DNA of 13,235 nucleotides. It comes from Chloroflexota bacterium (GTDB taxonomy: Bacteria > Chloroflexota > Anaerolineae > UBA3071). The notes beneath the pieces are model-generated. The model saw nothing but the letters and a program-made list of their open reading frames with translations, had not been told where the DNA came from and made no database searches. A program made the translations under genes and the position numbers. The stretch covers positions 1-13,235 of the forward strand of contig JACNHM010000455.1 of NCBI GenBank assembly GCA_014383605.1, read 5' to 3'. Shown one piece after another: positions 7,412 to 13,235 of the stretch. Within the stretch, counting starts at the first letter, position 1. Every line of letters begins with the position of its first letter.

Positions 7412-7684
7412 CCGTCAGGATTTCAAGCACGCATCGAAGGTGACGCCTGCTGGCACGCCCAGGCCCTCGCTTTGCGCCCGTCCCCACCGCAAGGCCAGGG
7501 CCTGGCACGCGCCAAAGGTACTCACTCCAACAACCTCCGAGCAGATTCCGCACAAGAGCACGAAATTCTAAAGTAAGAAATCGAGCGGGCCGAAGTGACA
7601 CGTGGAGCAGGCTTTCGAACAGGCAGGAAAGGCAGCTCTGCGGGCGACTCCCACGCCCCCAGGCGTGAAGGCAACTCGACGCGC
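7412..7684. other. Non-coding stretch after ftsZ with no recognised gene
   Basis: No convincing coding region is seen. Open frames here are extensions of the ftsZ shadow frame or run over the nrdR promoter and operators. The stretch holds the hairpin at 7459-7505 and a small GC stem at 7652-7667 (CACGCC/GGCGTG). Neither is followed by a clear T-tract. No cobalamin-riboswitch B12-box was recognised, although the downstream reductase is B12-dependent. Confidence 0.55.
7459..7505 (+). other. Long two-level hairpin downstream of ftsZ
   Basis: CCAGGCCCT (7459-7467) pairs perfectly with AGGGCCTGG (7497-7505). Inside the 29-nt loop, TTGCG (7472-7476) pairs with CGCAA (7488-7492). It begins 48 bp after the ftsZ stop. 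No T-run follows, so it is not a canonical intrinsic terminator. It may act as an mRNA 3'-end stabiliser or a weak terminator. Confidence 0.5.
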
Positions 7685-7713
7685 TTGCCAAGGTCGCGGT
7701 TCTGTGGTATACT
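7685..7713 (+). promoter_or_regulatory. Promoter of the nrdR-nrdJ unit
   Basis: TTGCCA (7685-7690) and TATACT (7708-7713) are separated by 17 bp, with an extended -10 TGg at 7705-7707. The predicted start near 7720 gives a leader of about 135 nt before nrdR. Two NrdR boxes lie immediately downstream, so bound NrdR would cover the initially transcribed region. Confidence 0.8.
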
Positions 7714-7729
7714 CGCCGCTGCTTCAGTA

Positions 7730-7745
7730 CCCCAACATATTGTGG
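7730..7745 (+). promoter_or_regulatory. NrdR box 1
   Basis: The 16-mer cccCAACATATTGtgg matches the known NrdR-box pattern (core CwAtATaTwG) with one core deviation (C for t). It starts about 10 bases downstream of the predicted transcription start. Confidence 0.82.
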
Positions 7746-7760
7746 TCTGTTGCCAATAAT

Positions 7761-7776
7761 CCCCAACATATTGTGT
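7761..7776 (+). promoter_or_regulatory. NrdR box 2
   Basis: The 16-mer cccCAACATATTGtgt repeats the first box with an identical 10-bp core, 31 bp further on (about three helical turns). That is the spacing expected for paired boxes bound by NrdR oligomers on one DNA face. Confidence 0.82.
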
Positions 7777-7854
7777 CTATCAAGCGGTTCAATTCATCTC
7801 GCGCACCAGTACGTCGTGCCCTCGTGCGTCCTTTTCACAAGGTGAGGTCAAGCG

Positions 7855-8307
7855 ATGAAATGTCCTTATTGCAGTGAGTTCGATTCACGCGTCGTGGATA
7901 CCCGCGCCGCGGGAGATGGCATCCGCCGGCGCCGAGAGTGCAAACACTGTGCTCAGCGCTTCACCACCTACGAACAGGTGGTTGCCGCTTTGCACATCGT
8001 CAAGAGCGATGAGCGACGAGAAGCTTATGACCGACAGAAGTTGCTCGACAGCATACGGCTGGCCTGCGCCAAACGTCCCATCGCTATGGCCGACATCGAG
8101 CGACTGGTGGATCGGGTGGAAGACTACGTGTTCGCCCGTGGCAAGGCCGAGGTGCGCAGCGAGATCGTTGGGGGCAAGGTGCTGGAGCTCCTGAAGGAAC
8201 TGGACGAGGTCGGTTACATTCGTTTTGCCACGATCTATTTGGAACTGACCGACCTGGAAGCCGTGCGCGATGAGATTGATCGGTTGCTGAAAGAACAACG
8301 CGAATAA
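7855..8307 (+). CDS. nrdR: Transcriptional repressor NrdR
   Basis: NrdR is the nucleotide-sensing repressor of ribonucleotide reductase genes; it senses ATP/dATP through an ATP-cone. The 150 residues match the family length. The N-terminal zinc ribbon has C3-x2-C6 and C29-x2-C32, with the RRRRECKHC and RFTTYE signature. The ATP-cone follows from about residue 46 ([24 protein letters not shown]), ending in [13 protein letters not shown]. The ATG at 7855 follows AAGGTGAG at 7839-7846. Two NrdR boxes upstream indicate autoregulation. The reductase gene lies directly downstream, so the repressor and its target probably share a transcript. The last codons run into a degenerate decamer repeat. Confidence 0.97.
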   Translation: MKCPYCSEFDSRVVDTRAAGDGIRRRRECKHCAQRFTTYEQVVAALHIVKSDERREAYDRQKLLDSIRLACAKRPIAMADIERLVDRVEDYVFARGKAEVRSEIVGGKVLELLKELDEVGYIRFATIYLELTDLEAVRDEIDRLLKEQRE

Positions 8308-8340
8308 CACGAAAGACCACGAAAGGTCGCGAAAGAGGCG
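8301..8340 (+). repeat. Degenerate decamer repeat at the nrdR 3' end
   Basis: Four decamers (cgaataacac, gaaagaccac, gaaaggtcgc, gaaagaggcg) begin at the nrdR stop codon and share a (C)GAAAG core with a 10-bp period. This is a different period from the heptamer arrays but a similar low-complexity style. Part of it forms the left arm of the hairpin at 8320-8369. Confidence 0.6.
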
Positions 8341-8369
8341 AACCCGCTGCCGTCTTCGGCGACCTTTTG
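8320..8369 (+). terminator. Hairpin between nrdR and nrdJ, possible attenuator
   Basis: Left arm 8320-8330 (cgaaaggtcgc) pairs with 8359-8369 (gcgaccttttg) over 11 bp, including one G-U pair and a 28-nt loop. Only a short T-run lies at the right base, so efficient termination is doubtful. It could reduce nrdJ expression relative to nrdR or simply derive from the decamer repeat. Confidence 0.35.
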
Positions 8370-8402
8370 TGCCCTTTAGGACTGGAAGGTTGGAGACATT
8401 TC

Positions 8403-8429
8403 ATGGGAAGAATGGGAAGAAGAGGAAGA
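8403..8429 (+). repeat. 9-bp triple repeat at the nrdJ start
   Basis: Three nonamers (atgggaaga, atgggaaga, agaggaaga) begin at the proposed start codon and encode [12 protein letters not shown] 8403 and ATG 8412 are therefore both plausible starts. The short basic extension precedes the conserved reductase domain. Confidence 0.6.
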
Positions 8430-10871
8430 CAGCGCGTCGCGAGCAGTAATGTCACCACGATAGCAAACCATATACCCGAAGAACCGTTGCCCATCAGCGA
8501 GCACGGCCTGACCGTCCTCGAAAAGCGCTATCTGCGTAAAGGCGACGACGGCAGGCCAATGGAAACGGTGACGGAGATGTTCCGCCGTGTGGCGAGCACG
8601 GTGGCTGCCGCCGACGCCGAATACGGCAGGGACGCCCTGACCACGGAAGAGGCTCACTACCGGCTGATGACCGGCCTGCGTTTCCTGCCCAACTCCCCCA
8701 CGTTTACGGGCGCGGGCACGCCGCTGGGCCAGTTGGCCGCCTGCTTCGTACTGCCCGTTGAGGATGACATGGGCAAGGAACCGGGGGGCATCTTCCAGAC
8801 GCTGCGCGACGCGGCGCTCATCCAACAGACCGGCGGCGGCGTGGGCTTCAGCTTCTCCAACCTGCGGCCCCAGGGCGATCGAGTGGCCTCCAGTGGCGGC
8901 ATCGCCACCGGCCCGGTAGGCTTCCTGAAAGCCTACGACATGGCCTTCGGCGTCATCGCCCAGGGCGGTGTGCGACGAGGCGCCTGCATGGCCGTGCTGC
9001 GCGTGGATCACCCGGACATCGAGGATTTCATCCACTGCAAGACAAACGAAGGCGCCATCAGCAACTTCAACATCTCCGTGGGCATCACCGACGAGTTCAT
9101 GCAGGCCGTGCAAGATGATGCCGATTTCGACCTGGTCAACCCCCGCGACGGCCGCGTGTGGAAGACGCTGCCGGCACGGGAGCTCTTCCGCCAGATCGCC
9201 CAACATGCTCACCACAACGGCGAGCCGGGCGTGCTCTTCCTGGACGCCGTCAACCGCTGTAATCCGGTGCCCCACCTCTACACCATCGAGAGCAGCAATC
9301 CCTGCGGAGAGCAACCGCTGGGCCCCTACGAAAACTGCTGCCTGGGCTCCATCAATCTGGCCCAGCATGTAACCGGCGATAGTCAAGTAGACTGGGAGAA
9401 GCTACGCCAGAGCGTGAAGCTGGCCACCCACTTCCTGGACAACGTGGTGGATGCCAACGGCTACGTGCCCGCCGTGCCGCAGCTCCGCGAGGCGGCGCTG
9501 CGCAGCCGCCGCGCCGGCCTGGGCATCATGGGCCTGGCAGACATGATGTACCTGCTGGGCATCCGCTATGGCAGCGAAGAGGCCCAGGAGTTCGCCGGCC
9601 AGGTCATGGAATTCATCCGCTACCACAGCATGAAGGCCAGCATTGCCCTGGCGCGAGAGCGCGGCCCCTTCCCGGCCATCCAAGGGAGCATCTACGACCC
9701 CGAAAACCTGCGCTGGCAGCCGCCGCAGCCGCTGTTCCCCTTCCGCCGGGATTGGCAGCGGCCAGCACTCGATTGGGACAAGATCGCCGCCGGCATCCGG
9801 CAGCACGGCATCCGCAATGCGGCCCTGACGACCGTGGCCCCCACGGGGACCGTGGGCACCGTGGCCGGCTGCGAAGGCTACGGCTGCGAGCCGGTGTTCG
9901 CTCTGGCCTACACCCGCACGGTGAAGGACAACGACCATGACCTCAAGCTGACCTACACCAGCCCGCTGTTCGAAAAGGCGCTGCGGGAGGCCGGCCTGGA
10001 CGAGGCCACGCGGACGGGCATTCTGGAGCAGGTGAACATCAGCGGCAGTTGCCAGGACGTCGCCGACCTGCCCGAAGCCATCCGCCACGTCTTCGTCGTG
10101 GCCCAGGACGTCACGCCGGAGGAGCACGTGCACATGCAGGCGGCGCTGCAGGCTTTCGTCGATTCCAGCATCAGCAAGACGATCAACCACCCGGCCCAGG
10201 CCACGGTGGAGGACGTGGAGACCGCCTACATGCTGGCCTGGGAGCTGGGCTGCAAAGGGCTGACGGTCTACGTCACCGGCTCCCGCCGGGAGGTGGTGCT
10301 GGAGACGCAGGAGACGGCCCAGGCTCGCGGCAACGGCGACCAGCAACGCCAGGTTGTCACATCAGCCCCCAGGAAGCCACGCCCTGGCGTACTGCATGGG
10401 TACACCTACCGCAGGGCCACGCCCATCGGCACGGCCTACCTGAACATCAACGAGAACGGCGCCGGCCAGCCCTTCGAGGTGTTCCTCAACGTGGGCAAGG
10501 CCGGCTCGGACACGGCGGCGGTGTCGGAGGCGCTGGGACGGCTGATGTCTCTGGTGCTGCGGCTGCCTTCGACGCTGACGCCGCAGGCCCGCCTGCGCCA
10601 GGTCCTGGACCAACTGGCGGGCATCGGCGGGGGGCGGCCGTTGGGGTTCGGCGCCAACCGCGTGCGCTCCCTGCCCGACGCCGTGGCCCAGGTGCTGGCC
10701 GAGTATCTGGGAGAAGCGATGCCCAACGGTGAAGGGCAGCAGGCCGAGCAGATGGCCCTGCCCCTGAACACACGACAGGTCGGCGACCTCTGCCCCGAAT
10801 GCGGCCAGGCCACCTTCATCGCCATCGAAGGCTGCCGCAAGTGCTACGTGTGTGGGTTTAGTGAATGCTGA
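8403..10871 (+). CDS. nrdJ: Class II (adenosylcobalamin-dependent) ribonucleoside-diphosphate reductase
   Basis: NrdJ reduces ribonucleotides to deoxyribonucleotides using an adenosylcobalamin-derived thiyl radical, without oxygen and without a second subunit. From ATG 8403 it has 822 residues. Visible are LAACFVLP with a likely redox Cys at 114, [18 protein letters not shown], the finger-loop NPCGEQPL at 299-306, and PTGTVGT from 480. A TSCPD-like C-terminal domain includes [19 protein letters not shown] and [10 protein letters not shown] Cys-rich end has C797/C800, C811/C814/C817 and terminal C822. No N-terminal ATP-cone is present. The frame extends to a TTG at 8367, but that codon lies in the hairpin arm, whereas TTGGAGA at 8389-8395 precedes ATG 8403. 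The N-terminus reads MGRMGRRGR from three 9-bp units. Confidence 0.96.
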   Translation: MGRMGRRGRQRVASSNVTTIANHIPEEPLPISEHGLTVLEKRYLRKGDDGRPMETVTEMFRRVASTVAAADAEYGRDALTTEEAHYRLMTGLRFLPNSPTFTGAGTPLGQLAACFVLPVEDDMGKEPGGIFQTLRDAALIQQTGGGVGFSFSNLRPQGDRVASSGGIATGPVGFLKAYDMAFGVIAQGGVRRGACMAVLRVDHPDIEDFIHCKTNEGAISNFNISVGITDEFMQAVQDDADFDLVNPRDGRVWKTLPARELFRQIAQHAHHNGEPGVLFLDAVNRCNPVPHLYTIESSNPCGEQPLGPYENCCLGSINLAQHVTGDSQVDWEKLRQSVKLATHFLDNVVDANGYVPAVPQLREAALRSRRAGLGIMGLADMMYLLGIRYGSEEAQEFAGQVMEFIRYHSMKASIALARERGPFPAIQGSIYDPENLRWQPPQPLFPFRRDWQRPALDWDKIAAGIRQHGIRNAALTTVAPTGTVGTVAGCEGYGCEPVFALAYTRTVKDNDHDLKLTYTSPLFEKALREAGLDEATRTGILEQVNISGSCQDVADLPEAIRHVFVVAQDVTPEEHVHMQAALQAFVDSSISKTINHPAQATVEDVETAYMLAWELGCKGLTVYVTGSRREVVLETQETAQARGNGDQQRQVVTSAPRKPRPGVLHGYTYRRATPIGTAYLNINENGAGQPFEVFLNVGKAGSDTAAVSEALGRLMSLVLRLPSTLTPQARLRQVLDQLAGIGGGRPLGFGANRVRSLPDAVAQVLAEYLGEAMPNGEGQQAEQMALPLNTRQVGDLCPECGQATFIAIEGCRKCYVCGFSEC

Positions 10872-10872
10872 G

Positions 10873-11012
10873 GAGGCAAGATGCAGGATGCAAGATGCAA
10901 GATGCAAGATGCAGGATGCAAGATGCAAGATGCAAGAGGCAAGAGGCAAGATGCAGGATGCAAGAGGCAAGATGCAGGATGCAAGAGGCAAGATGCAGGA
11001 TGCAAGATGCAA
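10873..11012 (+). repeat. 20-unit heptanucleotide array downstream of nrdJ
   Basis: Twenty contiguous 7-bp units (140 bp) begin one base after the nrdJ stop. Three unit types occur: GATGCAA (10 copies), GATGCAG (5) and GAGGCAA (5), consensus GAKGCAR. Units 12-17 form two copies of a 21-bp higher-order repeat (GATGCAG-GATGCAA-GAGGCAA), and units 18-19 begin a third. All frames on both strands are open, so the ORFs here are repeat artefacts. The array ends 9 bp before the -35 of the toxin-antitoxin promoter. Confidence 0.97.
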
Positions 11013-11021
11013 GAAGAGGAT

Positions 11022-11050
11022 TTGCCAGGCGGCCCGAAATGTGATACACT
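11022..11050 (+). promoter_or_regulatory. Promoter of the toxin-antitoxin pair
   Basis: TTGCCA (11022-11027) and TACACT (11045-11050) are separated by 17 bp, with an extended -10 TGa at 11042-11044. The predicted start is near 11057. A direct repeat, TTGAGCGA (11055-11062) and TTGAACGA (11064-11071), with a 9-bp period, overlaps the start region and could be an antitoxin operator. That last point is speculative. Confidence 0.7.
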
Positions 11051-11094
11051 TGGATTGAGCGAGTTGAACGATTAGTGCAATTCAGGAGGTTGCC

Positions 11095-11385
11095 ATGACC
11101 GTAGCAGTGAATGCCGCTGAAGCGAGAACCCTTTTCGGTGAGCTGATGGCCCGAGTGAGCTACGGCGGTGAACGCATCATCGTCAAGCGACGGGGCAAGC
11201 CTTCGGTGGCCCTGATCAGCGTCGAGGACTTGCGCCGGCTCGAGGCCATGGAAGATGAGAGGGATGCTGAGCTCTTGCGCCTGGCGAAGGAGACAAACGA
11301 AGGATACGTTGGCGTTGATGAGTTGATCGCCGCCTACGAGGAGCGCGCAGGCAAGCCGTGGACAGAGGGAGAGGCCAGTGCATAG
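11095..11385 (+). CDS. Phd/YefM-family antitoxin
   Basis: This 96-residue protein has the Phd/YefM layout. The N-terminal dimerising DNA-binding domain reads VNAAEARTLFGELMARVSYGG (given in pieces: NAAEARTLFGELM, ERIIVKRRGKPSVALIS) and is followed by EDLRRLEAME. A charged C-terminal arm should wrap and neutralise the toxin. ATG 11095 has a perfect AGGAGG at 11084-11089. The stop overlaps the downstream toxin by 8 bp, the classic antitoxin-first arrangement with coupled translation. It is expected to repress its own promoter together with the toxin. Confidence 0.9.
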   Translation: MTVAVNAAEARTLFGELMARVSYGGERIIVKRRGKPSVALISVEDLRRLEAMEDERDAELLRLAKETNEGYVGVDELIAAYEERAGKPWTEGEASA

Positions 11386-11650
11386 GCTCTCCATCGCCAA
11401 GCCGGTCATCAAGGAACTGGATGGTTATCCCCTCAAGGTGCACAAACAGATCGTCAATAGAATCCTTGCCCTGCAGTTCGATCCGCGTCCGCACGACAGC
11501 AAGAAGATCGCCAACGGCCTGCGCGTGGACAGCGGTGAGTATCGCATCTACTACGAAATCCTCGAAGACGAGAACCTCGTCTCCGTGGAGTTGGTGGGCA
11601 AACGCGGCGACGATGAGGTGTACAGGCGATTGGCCAGACTGAAGCGGTGA
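11378..11650 (+). CDS. RelE/ParE-family toxin
   Basis: This 90-residue protein matches the RelE/ParE fold: an N-terminal helix pair (IAKPVIKELDGYPLKVHKQI), FDPRPHDSKKIANGL, then the hallmark VDSGEYRIYYEI and VELVGKRGDDEVYRRL. RelE-type members are ribosome-dependent mRNA endonucleases, and ParE-type members poison gyrase. The sequence resembles the RelE side (RVxxGxYRIxYEI), but activity cannot be decided here. The start is GTG 11378, with AGAGGGA at 11364-11370. It overlaps the antitoxin end, so toxin synthesis is coupled to antitoxin translation. Confidence 0.9.
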   Translation: MHRLSIAKPVIKELDGYPLKVHKQIVNRILALQFDPRPHDSKKIANGLRVDSGEYRIYYEILEDENLVSVELVGKRGDDEVYRRLARLKR

Positions 11651-11673
11651 TCCCGCAAAGGTAAGCCACGACA

Positions 11674-11703
11674 CAGGGTCTGCTCTGCTGTAGGCAGGCC
11701 CTG
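11674..11703 (+). terminator. Candidate terminator hairpin after the toxin gene
   Basis: CAGGGTCTGC (11674-11683) pairs with GCAGGCCCTG (11694-11703) across 10 bp, with one G-U pair and a 10-nt loop. Only CCGTTTA follows, so the T-tract is weak and some read-through into the kinase gene is likely. No separate kinase promoter was recognised. Confidence 0.5.
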
Positions 11704-11737
11704 CCGTTTATGGGAAGAACGCACGGAGATGCCATCA

Positions 11738-12391
11738 ATGCCCAGCGCCAAATACTTCGTCACCGTGGCCGGCAACATCGGGGCCGGCAAAAGCAGCCTC
11801 ACCCGGTTGATCGCCGGGCGTCTGGGCTGGCACGCCTGGTATGAGTCGGTGGACGACAACCCCTACCTGGCCGACTTCTACGGGGACATGTGCACCTGGA
11901 GTTTCCATCTGCAGGTCTTCTTCCTGGGCCACCGGGCGGAGCAGCACCTGCGGCTGGCCAACCATCCCCGCTCGGTCATCCAGGACCGCAGCATCTACGA
12001 GGATCGCTACATCTTTGCCCCTGCCCTGCACCGCCTGGGCAATCTCTCGGATCGAGACTTCAGCGCCTACGCCCGGCTTTTTGACCTGGTGATGGCCCAA
12101 CTGCCGCCGCCAGCGTTGCTGATTTATCTGCGGGCATCGGCGGACACGCTGCTGGAACGCATCAGCCACCGCGCCCGGGACATCGAGAGCGGCATCACCG
12201 CCGACTACCTGGCGCTGCTCAACGAGCTGTACGAGGCGTGGATACCGACGTTTGACCTCTGCCCGGTGCTGACCGTCCCCGCCGACCGGCTCGATTTCGT
12301 GCGGCACGAGCGTCACCTGGACGTCATCTCCGACCGCATCCTGGCCCGGTTGTGGGGTCAGGAAGAAGTGGTCTTCCCCGACGAGCCATAG
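11738..12391 (+). CDS. Deoxynucleoside kinase (dCK/dGK family)
   Basis: This cytoplasmic salvage enzyme phosphorylates deoxynucleosides with NTPs. Seen in its 217 residues are the Walker A GNIGAGKSS from residue 12, the substrate-site ESVDDNPYL, the DRSIYEDRYIF motif typical of bacterial dAK/dGK-type kinases, and the LID region RASADTLLERISHRARDIE. Substrate preference cannot be read reliably. ATG 11738 is preferred because GGAG at 11725-11728 lies nine bases upstream. The in-frame ATG at 11729 would sit directly against that site. Proximity to nrdR-nrdJ suggests a small dNTP-supply neighbourhood combining de novo synthesis and salvage. Confidence 0.92.
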   Translation: MPSAKYFVTVAGNIGAGKSSLTRLIAGRLGWHAWYESVDDNPYLADFYGDMCTWSFHLQVFFLGHRAEQHLRLANHPRSVIQDRSIYEDRYIFAPALHRLGNLSDRDFSAYARLFDLVMAQLPPPALLIYLRASADTLLERISHRARDIESGITADYLALLNELYEAWIPTFDLCPVLTVPADRLDFVRHERHLDVISDRILARLWGQEEVVFPDEP

Positions 12392-12416
12392 CTTGCCCCA
12401 CCTGCCGTCCGGCCGC

Positions 12417-12445
12417 TTGGCGATTCGCCCCCGCGGTGTTATAAT
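12417..12445 (+). promoter_or_regulatory. Promoter for a probable leaderless mRNA
   Basis: TTGGCG (12417-12422) and consensus TATAAT (12440-12445) are 17 bp apart, with an extended -10 TGt at 12437-12439. Only six bases separate the -10 from ATG 12452, so transcription would begin at or next to the start codon. No Shine-Dalgarno is present. Confidence 0.8.
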
Positions 12446-12451
12446 CTGTCC

Positions 12452-13060
12452 ATGAAACGCTTGCTGCGCACGCTGGCCCGCGGCCTGGGCCTGCTGATCC
12501 TCATCGCCCTGCTGGGCTTCGGGCTGCTCTGCTGGCAGGTGGACCGCTACGGACGGCAGGATCGGCCGCAGCACGCCGATGCCATCGTCGTGCTGGGCGC
12601 ACAGGTCACCGCGACCGGCCAGCCAGGCTCCGACCTCACCAGCCGCACCTACCACGGCGTGGATCTGTACAACGCCGGCTGGGCGCCACGGCTCATCTGC
12701 ACCGGCGGCTACACCGATGATCCCCTGTCGGCGGCGGCCGTAGCCCGCCGCTTCGCCATCGGCCTGGGCGTGGAGCCAGACGACATCTACCTGGCCGACG
12801 GCTCCATGACCACGGCCGAGGATGCCCGCGCCACCGCCGAGCTGATGTTTGCCCGCGGCTGGCGGAGCGTCATCCTGGTCAGCCATCCCCTGCACCTGTA
12901 CCGCGCTCGCTGGTCCTTCGGCCACGCCGGATTGACCGTTCACGCCAGCCCCACCACCACCGACACGGGCAGGATCTTTCCGCCGCTGCGGCTGTGGTAC
13001 GTCGTGCGCGAAGCGGGAGCGCTGATTCTGACCGCACTGGAGGACTGGGGCGTGGTGTAG
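12452..13060 (+). CDS. DUF218 (SanA/YdcF-like) membrane-anchored protein
   Basis: The 202-residue protein starts with a basic N-terminus and one membrane segment at about 8-28, followed by a DUF218 domain on the outer side of the membrane. Family signatures are ADAIVVLGAQV, the GGYTDDPLSAAAVARRFAIG stretch, MTTAEDARATAELM and VSHPLHLYRARW. Known relatives such as E. coli SanA affect envelope permeability and vancomycin sensitivity, but the biochemical function of the family is poorly defined. The start is ATG 12452, six bases after a TATAAT box and without a ribosome-binding site. It has its own promoter, so it is probably not an operon member with the kinase. Confidence 0.88.
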   Translation: MKRLLRTLARGLGLLILIALLGFGLLCWQVDRYGRQDRPQHADAIVVLGAQVTATGQPGSDLTSRTYHGVDLYNAGWAPRLICTGGYTDDPLSAAAVARRFAIGLGVEPDDIYLADGSMTTAEDARATAELMFARGWRSVILVSHPLHLYRARWSFGHAGLTVHASPTTTDTGRIFPPLRLWYVVREAGALILTALEDWGVV

Positions 13061-13101
13061 GGATGGTCGCAGAAGCTGCAACGCTGGGTCTATGGGCTAC
13101 C

Positions 13102-13235
13102 GTGATGGGTGATGCGTGATCCGTGATGCGTGATCCGTGATGCGTGATCCGTGATGCGTGATCCGTGATGCGTGATCCGTGATGCGTGATCCGTGATGCG
13201 TGATCCGTGATGCGTGATCCGTGATGCGTGATCCG
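13102..13235 (+). repeat. 14-bp tandem array (alternating heptamers), running off the window
   Basis: After a first GTGATGG unit, nine perfect copies of the 14-bp unit GTGATGCGTGATCC follow (13109-13234), and the array continues beyond the edge. Each unit is two heptamers differing at one base (GTGATGC, GTGATCC). There is no divergence between copies, which points to recent expansion. In-frame TGA codons occur, so it is not coding. It begins 41 bp after the DUF218 stop. Confidence 0.98.

Noticed and set aside
7412..7854. Cobalamin riboswitch before the B12-dependent reductase unit
   Set aside because: No B12-box or expected surrounding stems were recognised. The leader is explained by NrdR boxes.
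7602..7877. 91-codon plus-strand frame before nrdR
   Set aside because: It runs across the nrdR promoter, both NrdR boxes and the nrdR start, and its product has no recognisable motif.
8367..8402. TTG start for nrdJ
   Set aside because: The codon lies in a hairpin arm without a good ribosome-binding site. ATG 8403 has one.
10873..11012. CRISPR array
   Set aside because: Units are 7 bp and contiguous with no unique spacers. The same holds for 13102-13235.
10858..11412. Minus-strand frame with repeated LHLASCI peptide
   Set aside because: It is open only because the heptamer array has no stops in any frame. The rest is antisense to the antitoxin gene.

Overview
The window is a GC-rich bacterial segment in which every supported gene lies on the + strand. 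It runs from the murein-synthesis and cell-division (dcw) cluster into a deoxyribonucleotide-metabolism block. The gene order (murC-murB-ddl-ftsQ-ftsA-ftsZ, then nrdR-nrdJ), the class II (B12-dependent) ribonucleotide reductase, an FtsZ with a very short linker, and many short tandem repeats suggest a Chloroflexota bacterium of Anaerolineae/Caldilineae type. That assignment is an inference from gene style and not a proof.

Region 1 (1-7411) starts with the tail of one probable membrane protein and a second small polytopic membrane protein (CvpA-like). MurC, MurB and Ddl follow, then FtsQ, FtsA and FtsZ. Genes from murC to ddl overlap or nearly touch, and ftsQ begins one base after ddl ends. 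ftsZ also has its own strong promoter, whose -35 overlaps the ftsA stop codon. Together these genes make the lipid II precursor stem and build the Z-ring.

Region 2 (7412-10871) has a 443-bp gap holding a hairpin, a strong promoter and two 16-bp NrdR boxes spaced 31 bp apart. NrdR and a class II ribonucleotide reductase (NrdJ) follow. This looks like an autoregulated nrdR-nrdJ transcription unit.

Region 3 (10872-13060) has a 20-unit heptanucleotide array, a Phd/YefM-RelE type II toxin-antitoxin pair with its own promoter, a deoxynucleoside kinase for salvage, and a DUF218 (SanA/YdcF-like) membrane-anchored protein. The promoter of the last gene sits so close to the ATG that its mRNA is probably leaderless. 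The window ends inside a near-perfect 14-bp tandem array.

The most unusual theme is a set of 7-bp-period tandem arrays: two in-frame arrays inside murB, one inside ddl, one between nrdJ and the toxin-antitoxin pair, and one at the window end. Most units belong to a GATGC-type heptamer family in one orientation or the other. The units used inside murB and ddl (CTGCATC/TTGCATC and ACGCAAC) contain no stop codon in any frame. They have added whole heptad peptides to otherwise conserved cell-wall enzymes.
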